From Thalassomonas actiniarum (GTDB taxonomy: Bacteria > Pseudomonadota > Gammaproteobacteria > Enterobacterales > Alteromonadaceae): a stretch of 64,000 nucleotides of DNA. The stretch is from the NCBI RefSeq assembly GCF_000948975.2, contig NZ_CP059735.1:744001-808000 (forward strand). The letters run 5' to 3'. The position numbers and the translations under genes are program-made. Position 1 is the stretch's first letter; every line of letters starts with the position of its first letter. The notes beneath the pieces were generated by a model, which ran no database searches, was not told the origin of the DNA, and saw nothing but the letters and a program-made list of their open reading frames with translations. Below, in pieces: positions 45,976 through 57,483 of this stretch.

Positions 45976-46223
45976 TGTTATTATTCTCAAGCCATCTGTA
46001 GAAGATACTGCTTACATAAAGTTTGTCTGATTACCATTACAGGGCATTACAATATATTTCACCAATCAATATAGAACATATATTTGGATATATCTCCTGT
46101 GTATTTATACATGTAAATATCAGTAAACATGCTACACCTATTAGTTATTAACAGTGGGTTTGTCGGTAAAATGCTCACTTTGCTTGAAATGTCAGCACTT
46201 GAAAGGTTTATTTAAAAAAGGTG

Positions 46224-46251
46224 TTGACCTCACCAAGAAAATGTCTAAAAT
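46224..46251 (+). promoter_or_regulatory. rRNA operon promoter P1
   Basis: TTGACC (46224-46229), 16-bp spacer, TAAAAT (46246-46251), followed by a GC discriminator GCGC and preceded by an A/T-rich UP-like stretch (TTTATTTAAAAAAGG). The layout is that of a stringently controlled rRNA promoter, likely helped by Fis. Confidence 0.75.
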
Positions 46252-46349
46252 GCGCATCCACTTCCACGGGGCAGCCCAACGAAGTGTTTTGATAAGTTTA
46301 AGTGATGCAAACATGACTTAAACAGCCAACAAAACTTTGAAAAAAGAGG

Positions 46350-46377
46350 TTGACATCAAAACTGAGAAGCGTATCAT
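46350..46377 (+). promoter_or_regulatory. rRNA operon promoter P2
   Basis: TTGACA (46350-46355), 16-bp spacer, TATCAT (46372-46377) with discriminator GCGCATC, the same motif that follows P1. An A-rich tract (TTGAAAAAAGAGG) sits immediately upstream. It lies 126 bp after P1, the spacing typical of tandem rrn promoters. Confidence 0.75.
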
Positions 46378-46457
46378 GCGCATCTCGCTTGAGACAAGGT
46401 CTTAAGCAACTCAAGGTATAAACGAATGCGATTTATATCTCACTCTTTTAAAGAGTG

Positions 46458-46469
46458 GTTCTTTAAAAA
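46458..46469 (+). promoter_or_regulatory. boxA-like antitermination site in the rRNA leader
   Basis: GTTCTTTAAAAA resembles boxA (TGCTCTTTAACA) where NusB-S10 bind to make the elongation complex resistant to Rho. A palindrome CACTCTTT-T-AAAGAGTG (46441-46457) lies directly before it, in the boxB-like position. Confidence 0.6.
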
Positions 46470-46644
46470 TTAGTTATCATGCAATTTGTGTGGGCACTCA
46501 CGTTAATGTTGATTTTACATAGTCCTTAGGGACAAAAATAAACTTAATGATGAATGACACACAAGTACGACTTACTTTTTAAGTAAGTAATATTTATTTG
46601 ACAGAATTCATTGAGTCGAAGCGAAAGCTTCACAAACGATTTTT

Positions 46645-48185
<1,541 letters not shown>

Positions 48186-48277
48186 TCTTGAAGTAAAACA
48201 ATGCTCTCGTTGAGTGTTCACACAAATTGCCTGATAACGAAATTGAAGAAGAAACCCTTTACTGATGTAGTAAATAT

Positions 48278-48353
48278 GGGGCTATAGCTCAGCTGGGAGA
48301 GCGCCTGCCTTGCACGCAGGAGGTCAGCAGTTCGATCCTGCTTAGCTCCACCA
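48278..48353 (+). tRNA. tRNA-Ala (anticodon TGC)
   Basis: 76 nt with encoded CCA. Acceptor arms GGGGCTA/TAGCTCC, D arm AGCTCAGCTGGGAGAGC, anticodon loop CTTGCAC with anticodon TGC, T loop GTTCGATC. It is the first of two spacer tRNAs; E. coli operons of this type carry Ile first and Ala second. Confidence 0.97.
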
Positions 48354-48375
48354 TAATCTACACGGTATTGAACCT

Positions 48376-48452
<77 letters not shown>

Positions 48453-48474
48453 ATTCTTCTTTGGAACAAGAGAG

Positions 48475-48531
48475 ACCAAATTTAAGATATTCCTCTTTAT
48501 AAAGAGTGGATGATTTAAATTTGGTTTTTTT
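48475..48531 (+). terminator. Terminator-like hairpin inside the 16S-23S spacer
   Basis: ACCAAATTTAA (48475-48485) pairs exactly with TTAAATTTGGT (48515-48525). A nested palindrome CTCTTTATAAAGAG (48493-48506) sits between, and six T follow. By form it is an AU-rich intrinsic terminator, but it lies inside the rRNA operon, so antitermination must override it, or it is a processing stem. Confidence 0.45.
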
Positions 48532-48564
48532 AACCAACTTTTTAACCGAATGCGCGTTGAAAAC

Positions 48565-48578
48565 TGTTCTTTAACAAT
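48565..48578 (+). promoter_or_regulatory. boxA antitermination site before 23S
   Basis: TGTTCTTTAACAAT is a near-exact boxA. It lies in the spacer 34 bp after the terminator-like hairpin and about 220 bp before 23S, as in other proteobacterial rRNA operons. Confidence 0.75.
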
Positions 48579-48799
48579 CTGGAAAGCTGATATATATACC
48601 CGTGAATAATTTATTATTTACGACGATGAACGCAGTGTCGCGCTGTGAACATCAACCTGATAATGACTTCTTCCTTGAGTCATTATCAACTCTTATTCAA
48701 GACACTCTATGAGTGCGTGAAAATGTCAGGCTTTACAACTTAGTTCGGTTTAGTCACCGAACAATTGAGTGTTTCTTCGGAAACTACTTGGGGTTGTAT

Positions 48800-51686
<2,887 letters not shown>

Positions 51687-51797
51687 TACAACACCCAAGT
51701 GGTTTTAAGATTGTATGAAGACTGACATTAAAAACAAAAGTCACGTACACATAGATTGAATAAGTAGATATATATCGTTTTCCAAGATTGACTGTTT

Positions 51798-51916
51798 TTG
51801 TCTAGCGACAATAGCACTGTGGTACCACCTGATCCCATGCCGAACTCAGAAGTGAAACGCAGTAGCGCCGATGGTAGTGTGGGAGTTCCCATGTGAGAGT
51901 AGGACATTGCTAGACT
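51798..51916 (+). rRNA. rrf: 5S ribosomal RNA
   Basis: About 119 nt, TGTCTAGCGACAATAGC to GCTAGAC. The ends pair (TCTAGC with GCTAGA), and the interior has CCGAACTCAGAAGTGAAACG, the conserved 5S core. The exact ends may shift by one or two bases. Confidence 0.96.
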
Positions 51917-51928
51917 TCTATTTAGAGA

Positions 51929-51956
51929 AACCCGCAGCTGACGCTGCGGGTTTTTT
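51929..51956 (+). terminator. Rho-independent terminator of the rRNA operon
   Basis: AACCCGCAG pairs with CTGCGGGTT across CTGACG, followed by a T tract, 12 bp after 5S. Confidence 0.95.
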
Positions 51957-52045
51957 GCTTTCTATTTCCAAAAAAATATTATTTTCTTCACATTAATGGA
52001 ATGTTTTATCTGATAAAGATCAGCTGGGATGTTTTATTACCTGTT

Positions 52046-52075
52046 TTGTACAGTAACCCATACAGTACGTATAAA
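52046..52075 (+). promoter_or_regulatory. Candidate promoter with direct repeats before the SymE-like gene
   Basis: -35 TTGTAC (52046-52051), 18-bp spacer, -10 TATAAA (52070-52075). TACAGTA occurs at 52049-52055 and again at 52061-52067, so a repressor binding these repeats would cover the promoter. It does not match a LexA box (wrong symmetry and spacing). Confidence 0.4.
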
Positions 52076-52223
52076 TAGTCAAAAAATTATATGTAGGCTG
52101 AGCCTGACTTATCTTGTGAGTTGATCTTTTATTAATAGTGCTATCCAACTCAAAAAGGAGAGTGCCTATTTCAATATTACTTATTTATTAACTGCTGCCT
52201 TAACAGCTGCAATCAAAGTCGCA

Positions 52224-52251
52224 ACCCCTGAGTGATGCAACACTCAGGGGT
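52224..52251. repeat. Strong hairpin in the leader of the SymE-like gene
   Basis: ACCCCTGAGTG (52224-52234) and CACTCAGGGGT (52241-52251) form a perfect 11-bp stem with loop ATGCAA. It lies 33 nt before the start codon and lacks a T tail, so it is better explained as a leader RNA structure (translation or stability control) than as a terminator. Confidence 0.7.
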
Positions 52252-52284
52252 CGCTAACCACAACGAACTACAGTGGAGTACGTC

Positions 52285-52587
52285 ATGGCTAAATATCATC
52301 ATACGTCAGAGCTTACCTCGGCAAAAGTAAAATATCCCATTTATCGGCAACTTACCGTGCAGGAAACACTTTGCGGGGCGTCAGCGAAAACCCGTGGCAT
52401 AGGTGTCAACTATGTGCCGGTAAAGCTTGAACCTTGTATTGTGCTCAGGGGAAAGTGGCTACACAAGGCTGGTTTTCCCATTGGGCAAAAGATCAGTATT
52501 GCGATAAACCAGGGGGAAATGGTTATTGCATCTAAACAAGCTGATGTTGCGGTCGATAACAACCGGGAAACTGGGGACCAGCACTAA
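52285..52587 (+). CDS. SymE-family toxin-like protein
   Basis: 100 residues. The segment RQLTVQE near the N-terminus and the core CIVLRGKWLHKAGFPIGQKI match the SymE family (AbrB-type swapped-hairpin fold), including E. coli SymE (LKGQWLEAAGF). SymE is the type I toxin, repressed by antisense SymR RNA, reported to act on RNA or the nucleoid. ATG 52285 has GTGGAG 6 nt upstream; the in-frame GTG at 52273 is less likely. Only 340 bp downstream of the rRNA terminator and flanked by two perfect hairpins. No partner antitoxin protein is seen. Confidence 0.78.
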   Translation: MAKYHHTSELTSAKVKYPIYRQLTVQETLCGASAKTRGIGVNYVPVKLEPCIVLRGKWLHKAGFPIGQKISIAINQGEMVIASKQADVAVDNNRETGDQH

Positions 52588-52596
52588 AGTGGGGCA

Positions 52597-52634
52597 ACTA
52601 AACTGCTGTGCTGAAGTTGGCACAGCAGTTTAGT
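52597..52634. repeat. Perfect 15-bp hairpin after the SymE-like gene
   Basis: ACTAAACTGCTGTGC (52597-52611) and GCACAGCAGTTTAGT (52620-52634) are exact reverse complements with an 8-nt loop, 9 bp after the stop. It can serve as a transcript end for either strand although a long T run is missing. Confidence 0.75.
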
Positions 52635-52762
52635 ATTGGCGCAATACCAAAATACCGCCTTTCACACATTCGTGTTGTTTATTGCTAATTTTCCATTTAG
52701 ATAAGCCCGATTCGAGAGGGTCCGGCTTTTGCTTTCTTATTAAAAATACATTCGTCGTTGCA

Positions 52763-53722
52763 CTAGCGATTTTGCATTGCGCGAAGTTGTTTCCAGTTCA
52801 GTAGCTGAATGTTCTGATCTTTCAGGAATGTGGCTGTTTCCTGAGAGGTAAAAATCAATCTGTCGTCATTGCGACGTGAGGCACTTTTGGTAATGGCCCT
52901 TAACTCTTCGTTGTCAAAGCCGCAATGGATGATCAGTTGGCCAACACCAGCTTCCATATTCTCCAGGGCATGGTAATAATTCTCTTTCCTTTGTACTAAG
53001 TTTTCCCCACCGTAAAATTGTAATACCGAGTCGAGTAGCGGTAAGTTATTTTCATCAAGTGTTTTGACTATCCTTTTTGTTCCTGTGGCAAGTCCCGGAT
53101 ATGCTTTGATAAACCTGGGGGGGATATCACGCAGGAAAAGGATAGGAAGTGCATATTCCAACGCTAAGTTGACATAGACCTGTACCAGGTCAGGTCGGCT
53201 TAATAAGGCGCCCATGTGCGTATCCAGGTGGCTTAAAGGGATGCCGAACTGTTTGGCGCGATCAATTTGGGCCCGCAGTTCAATGGCAACCTCATCCGCT
53301 TTGGCGTGCTTGACCACTTGTTTGACGTTATCCCAGAGGTAACCGTCTTTATCGATAAGACTGGTAACCTTTTCGCGGGGAGCGACCGGTCCCCAGCGAT
53401 AATGATCCCATTCTGAATTCAGTGTGAGATGGACACCGTAATCGTGCTGTGGGTTCTTTTTGGCATAATCGGCAAATTCACTGAACCATGGGGTGGGCAC
53501 CATGATGCTGGTCGAGGAAACAATGCCTGATTCCAGGCATGCCATGGTGGCCATATTTACCGAATGAGACATACCGGCATCATCTGCATGGATGATCAGG
53601 TATCGCTTCTGAGTTGCAGCAGACGTGGCTGAAAGGTTTTTGGCTTCAACCTGTGCCAGTGCAGGAAAAAGTAAAGTAGCAAGCAACACAAAGCTGCAAG
53701 CAACTGATAGTATTTTTCGCAT
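52763..53722 (-). CDS. Exported ChbG/YdjC-family carbohydrate deacetylase
   Basis: 319 residues. Signal peptide (MRKILSVACSFVLLATLLFP, cleavage near ALA). Metal and catalytic residues fit the YdjC/ChbG fold: HADDAGMS (Asp47, Asp48), GVHLTLNSEW, and LSHLDTHMGALL with two His. Family members remove acetyl groups from chitobiose or related oligosaccharides, usually in the cytoplasm, so export is unusual and suggests a periplasmic or surface glycan. ATG 53722 has AAGGA upstream; a start at 53743 would add charged residues before the signal. Downstream of the TonB-like gene on the same strand. Confidence 0.86.
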   Translation of the reverse strand: MRKILSVACSFVLLATLLFPALAQVEAKNLSATSAATQKRYLIIHADDAGMSHSVNMATMACLESGIVSSTSIMVPTPWFSEFADYAKKNPQHDYGVHLTLNSEWDHYRWGPVAPREKVTSLIDKDGYLWDNVKQVVKHAKADEVAIELRAQIDRAKQFGIPLSHLDTHMGALLSRPDLVQVYVNLALEYALPILFLRDIPPRFIKAYPGLATGTKRIVKTLDENNLPLLDSVLQFYGGENLVQRKENYYHALENMEAGVGQLIIHCGFDNEELRAITKSASRRNDDRLIFTSQETATFLKDQNIQLLNWKQLRAMQNR

Positions 53723-53850
53723 GGTAGATCCTTCTCCAGGCAAGAAAATGAAAGCAATTCACCTTATCATGCAGGTTATGACATGACAATCCGTTATAGA
53801 AGCGATTGAAATTGTCTTTAAGGCCGGTAGGGGAGTGCTAATGACTATTG

Positions 53851-54600
53851 CTATTTGCCTAATTTCTTAAGCACGTTTTTCATATGTTCTTTAAAGTATT
53901 TCTCTTCTTTCGATATTCCGCAATTAAAGGATTGGGTGGCGGAAAGTCCTTCCATACCGACATTAGACAAATCTTCGGTCACGGAGCAGGTACCATCATC
54001 ATGCTTGGTTATCGACATGCCTTGTGAGTACTCTGTTGTGTTGTCGGATTTTTTCTGGTCGGCATCTATGGTTTTCTTCGAATGCGGTACCGGTTGTTGT
54101 TCACCATGCATAACAGAGGGAGATTTGTGCTGCTGATACTGGTACATCCCCTCCTGTAGCATCTGGCTATTAATGTTGTTGGTTAGTTTCTGCAACTGGT
54201 TACGGGCGGAAAACTTTTTTAGTGTTTTGCTATCTTTGCCCGGTTTTTTTACCGTGCCGGGTGCTTTGACAGTTGTGGCTTCACTTTGCTGTTTTATATC
54301 AGTAACAACAGGGGGCGCTTTATCAATAACAGGCGTCTTTTTAGCCGGGAGCTCTTCCTCTTTATTCGCGGCGGGCAGAGGTTTTTTAGGCTGTTCTTTT
54401 TTTGCTATCGGTTCTGACGGGGTAGCGGGTACTGCCGATACTTTTATTTCAGGTTTAGGCGTATATATATAACTTTTTATCGCTGGTTTAGTGGTGGGTT
54501 CCGGCTGTGGCAAGCGGGTGGTCATGGTAAGCAGGAGTAACAGTAAAATACCGTGAACAACCAGGGAGAGAATGACAGCGGTATAACGTCTGTTTAGCAC
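53851..54600 (-). CDS. TonB/TolA-like anchored periplasmic protein of unknown function
   Basis: 249 residues. One N-terminal membrane helix (residues about 9-27, AVILSLVVHGILLLLLL, with the His seen in TonB-type anchors). A long Pro/Lys/Glu-rich spacer follows (residues about 30-125), as in TonB and TolA. The C-terminal ~100 residues do not show the TonB fold; they carry two Cys (DGTCSVTED, FNCGISKE) and end in a Lys-rich helix. It might energise an outer-membrane receptor or act as a tether. No ExbB/ExbD genes are adjacent. A Fur-like palindrome lies just upstream. Confidence 0.65.
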   Translation of the reverse strand: MLNRRYTAVILSLVVHGILLLLLLTMTTRLPQPEPTTKPAIKSYIYTPKPEIKVSAVPATPSEPIAKKEQPKKPLPAANKEEELPAKKTPVIDKAPPVVTDIKQQSEATTVKAPGTVKKPGKDSKTLKKFSARNQLQKLTNNINSQMLQEGMYQYQQHKSPSVMHGEQQPVPHSKKTIDADQKKSDNTTEYSQGMSITKHDDGTCSVTEDLSNVGMEGLSATQSFNCGISKEEKYFKEHMKNVLKKLGK

Positions 54601-54608
54601 AATAGTGA

Positions 54609-54618
54609 AATGATCATT
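54609..54618. promoter_or_regulatory. Palindrome AATGATCATT before the TonB-like gene, possible operator
   Basis: A perfect 10-bp palindrome within ATAATAATGATCATTTC (minus strand), 8 bp before the ATG. It is similar in composition to Fur half-sites (NATWAT) but too short to call a Fur box with confidence. Confidence 0.3.
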
Positions 54619-54722
54619 ATTATTGTCGGGAAATCAATAGACTTGCCAATGGATAATTAGTTCACAATTTTTTACTTATTGCTTTTAAAATCAATAAAAA
54701 GCAGACAATTATTTGCTGCCGG

Positions 54723-55466
54723 TTATCTTTGTGCTTTGTTGAGTATTTCACTGATGGCACCAGAGTTGACCAACTGGGTTAAGGTGGCAGAAAGATGTGG
54801 TAATTCCTGTTGCAGTGGTGATCTTTTGGCGATGGCAATGTATGAATCAACACTTCGGTCATATTGGTAGTTGGCTAATTTGAAGGCTGATTTATATTGC
54901 GATTCGGGCAACCAGGAAACAATGGATTCTTCCCGTTCAATAAAAGTGTCTATCCTGTTTTTTAATAACATATGCACCAGTTGCTCTCTGCTGGTTAATT
55001 CAACTTTAATGAGCTGGTTGTCGTGATCAAATTTATCGAAATAGGTGCTGCCACGTATTACCCCTATGGTAAGGGGGGTTAAATCCTGATAGTTGTCGAT
55101 ATGAAGATCATTGGTGCTGTTGATAAAAAACCTCAGGGGAAAGTGTTGGGTAAAGAAAGGAGGTGAAATAAAGCTGAGATAACGCTCCCGCTCCGGTGTT
55201 TTTCGCACGGAGATCATCATATCTGCCTGCCCCTTTCTCATTAATGACAAGCAACGGGCGGTTGGACAGGGGATGTAAATAATTTTTTTCTTGAGGGTTT
55301 TAGCCAGCAATTTCACGACTTCAATATTTTTACCGACATAGCGGTTATCGACTTTATCAATCATGGGAGGTTCGAGATAAGTCGCCAGGCGAATGGTGCC
55401 GCTAGTACCCGCCTCTGCATGGGTGAGAAAAAGTAACGGTAAAATAAATAGATAAAGATAATACAC
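54723..55466 (-). CDS. Solitary solute-binding protein (SBP_bac_3 family)
   Basis: 247 residues, GTG start. Signal peptide (YYLYLFILPLLFLTHAEA). The mature part starts GTIRLATYLEPPMIDK and shows GKNIEVVKLLAKTL, CLSLMRKGQADMMISVRKTPER and TIGVIRGSTYFDKF, all family-3 binding-protein features. No ABC permease or ATPase neighbours it, so it may be a sensor-type or orphan binding protein. It is the second such orphan in the window, after the one at 37693-38436. Confidence 0.82.
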   Translation of the reverse strand: MYYLYLFILPLLFLTHAEAGTSGTIRLATYLEPPMIDKVDNRYVGKNIEVVKLLAKTLKKKIIYIPCPTARCLSLMRKGQADMMISVRKTPERERYLSFISPPFFTQHFPLRFFINSTNDLHIDNYQDLTPLTIGVIRGSTYFDKFDHDNQLIKVELTSREQLVHMLLKNRIDTFIEREESIVSWLPESQYKSAFKLANYQYDRSVDSYIAIAKRSPLQQELPHLSATLTQLVNSGAISEILNKAQR

Positions 55467-55724
55467 GATTCAATACCTGCTGAAGCTTTACTGCTTTTAT
55501 AATGATAATAAAATCTCCGCTTAAGGCTAATTTTATTATTTGTCCAGTATGCCAAATTTCCCGCTGAAATGTCAGTATTTCTGCCACTAATTTGCTACAC
55601 TGATACATAAGAAAGAATGCCGTGATAGCTTATTTTACGGGCGCTGCCGTGTAGTTTACTTTTTCGAAACCGGCGTGTCGGCTTGCACTGTTACATCATC
55701 GGCTTGATAACAATTGGAGATTAG

Positions 55725-56111
55725 ATGGAATACGAATTTGTTCATGATGCTATTACCGGTGCGGCAAAAGCAAAGTTTTCTTATGGACATGAAGTGATCG
55801 GCCCCTGGCTGGAAGTTGAAATCGGTGATAACACGGAAAAAATGAGAGATTTGTTAACGGCGATAGCCAATATTGATTCCGGCAAAAATAACGAAATCAT
55901 GATCACCGGACGTGAATATTCAGTTACCTTCAGCCATGATGATGTTATCGTACAAAATAACTCCAGTATCAACGGCGAAGCCCAGGAAATGCCTGCGGAG
56001 CTGGCAGAGGATTTTGATGACTACGAACAGAGTTGTTCAAGCTCCTGCGGTATAGACGACTTCAGGCAGCTGTTATTGTCTTGGGCAAAGTTTACTAATA
56101 CTTTACAATAA
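55725..56111 (+). CDS. yacL: YacL/UPF0231 family protein
   Basis: 128-residue cytoplasmic protein. The start MEYEFVHDAITGAAKAKFSYGH and the later DDFRQLLLSWAKF align with E. coli YacL (MDYEFLRDITG and EDFLQVV). The middle of the chain is acidic. Function unknown; conserved in gammaproteobacteria. GGAG lies upstream of the ATG. Confidence 0.88.
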   Translation: MEYEFVHDAITGAAKAKFSYGHEVIGPWLEVEIGDNTEKMRDLLTAIANIDSGKNNEIMITGREYSVTFSHDDVIVQNNSSINGEAQEMPAELAEDFDDYEQSCSSSCGIDDFRQLLLSWAKFTNTLQ

Positions 56112-56211
56112 ATTAATTGAGTTATATCTTTATTTGCTGGTATAACAGGCAGTAACAGCATGATTGTGTGATTCACACGTTATTCCCTACTGCTTCCTAA
56201 CGAGTTTATTT

Positions 56212-57483
56212 ATGAACTTTACCAGCACTCAGGTTCGCGATTCTTCCACAAGGCGCATGGTGCCGTTACGTTATGTGCTTACCCCCATTGCCATTATTTC
56301 GGTGGCGATATTAATTCTTATCCTTGCCACTGTGTTGGCGCCGAAACCGGCTAAAAAAGACCAGGTCTTTAAGGCGCCTCTAGTGGAAGTGATGCCGCTG
56401 GAATACCAGGACATTACTTTTCGCATTGCCAGTCAGGGCAGTGTGGTACCCAGAACTGAAACCCGTTTGGTTTCTGAAGTCTCCGGGCTGATCACTCAGG
56501 TTGCCGAGCACTTTCTGGTGGGAGGATTTTTCCGCAAAGGAGAGGTACTGTTATCCATAGATGATATTTCCTATAAGGTTGCCCTGCAACAGGCGCGGTC
56601 CAGGTTAGAGACAGCAGAGGCTTCACTGATCGAAGAGCAGGCCCGGGTGGAGCAGGCAGAAGACGAATGGCTGTTAACCGGTAAATCTCTCAAGGATGCG
56701 CCTGTGATGGCGCTGCGCATTCCCAATTTAAAAAAGGCCAAGGCTGAACTTGCCGCCGCCAGGGCTAATGTTGCCGAAGCCGAAGTTAAACTGGCGCGTA
56801 CGAAAATAGTGGCACCTTATGATGCCATGTTAAAAGCGAAAAAAGTCGATATCGGCCAATACGTCACTACGGGCAGCGAGCTTGCCACCACCTTTGCCGT
56901 CGATTATGCCGAAGTACGTCTGCCGGTTAAGCAAAAAGATATCGAATTTCTTAATTTACCCCGTATCAACCAGGGGGCCGGCCAGGGCTTATCGGTTGAG
57001 CTTTATTATCAGTTGGCGGGGAAAACATATCGCTGGCCGGGGGTTATTACCCGCTATGAAGGGGTCGTGGACAGCGCCAGCCGGGTGCATTATGTCGTGG
57101 CTCAGCTTGATGATCCCTATAATGTGCTTGATGCCGACAGCCGCGATGAAATACGTGTCGGTACTTTTGTGAAAGCCAGTATCCAGGGGCGGCAAATCTC
57201 AGGCGTGGTCGCTATTCCCCGCAGCGCCTTACATGGCGCCGACCAGGTTTATCTGGCAGGAGATGATAATGCGCTGAGCATGCAAAAGATCAATATCCTG
57301 CGCAGCGATCTCGATTATGTCTATACCCGGGATAAGCTGGATACCGGGCTGAGGCTGGTATTAACGAATCTTGATGCCGCCGTAGAGGGCATGGCACTGC
57401 GCATTTTTGGCGAAGAAAATGAACGTCTTGCCCGGGATGAAAGCGCGGTAAGCCCGGCGCAGAATTCGCAGGCCAGTTTCTGA
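56212..57483 (+). CDS. RND efflux periplasmic adaptor (membrane-fusion protein)
   Basis: 423 residues. N-terminal membrane anchor (VLTPIAIISVAILILILATVLA), a lipoyl-type half (PRTETRLVSEVSGLI) split by an alpha-hairpin coiled coil (ALQQARSRLETAEASL to AAARANVAEAEVKLART), then the second lipoyl half (KIVAPYDAMLKAK) and beta-barrel. It connects the pump to an outer-membrane channel. ATG 56212 fits better than 56164, which would add 16 residues. Its stop overlaps the pump start (TGATG). No TolC gene is adjacent. Confidence 0.92.
   Translation: MNFTSTQVRDSSTRRMVPLRYVLTPIAIISVAILILILATVLAPKPAKKDQVFKAPLVEVMPLEYQDITFRIASQGSVVPRTETRLVSEVSGLITQVAEHFLVGGFFRKGEVLLSIDDISYKVALQQARSRLETAEASLIEEQARVEQAEDEWLLTGKSLKDAPVMALRIPNLKKAKAELAAARANVAEAEVKLARTKIVAPYDAMLKAKKVDIGQYVTTGSELATTFAVDYAEVRLPVKQKDIEFLNLPRINQGAGQGLSVELYYQLAGKTYRWPGVITRYEGVVDSASRVHYVVAQLDDPYNVLDADSRDEIRVGTFVKASIQGRQISGVVAIPRSALHGADQVYLAGDDNALSMQKINILRSDLDYVYTRDKLDTGLRLVLTNLDAAVEGMALRIFGEENERLARDESAVSPAQNSQASF

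Larger units (their letters stand above)
51957..52284. other. Regulatory region upstream of the SymE-like gene
   Basis: About 330 bp. It contains a candidate promoter at 52046-52075 (TTGTAC, 18-bp spacer, TATAAA) whose spacer holds two direct TACAGTA repeats 12 bp apart, and the hairpin at 52224-52251. No second coding sequence seen. An antisense antitoxin RNA (SymR-like) could originate here but no clear promoter for it was found. Confidence 0.45.

Noticed and set aside
45979-46200. Hidden gene or attachment site upstream of the rRNA promoters
   Set aside because: Only AT-rich sequence; no ORF with a start and ribosome site and no direct repeats flanking the rRNA operon.
52041-52067. LexA box before the SymE-like gene
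   Set aside because: CTG and CAG elements occur but not with the CTG-N10-CAG spacing; the TACAGTA copies are direct, not inverted.
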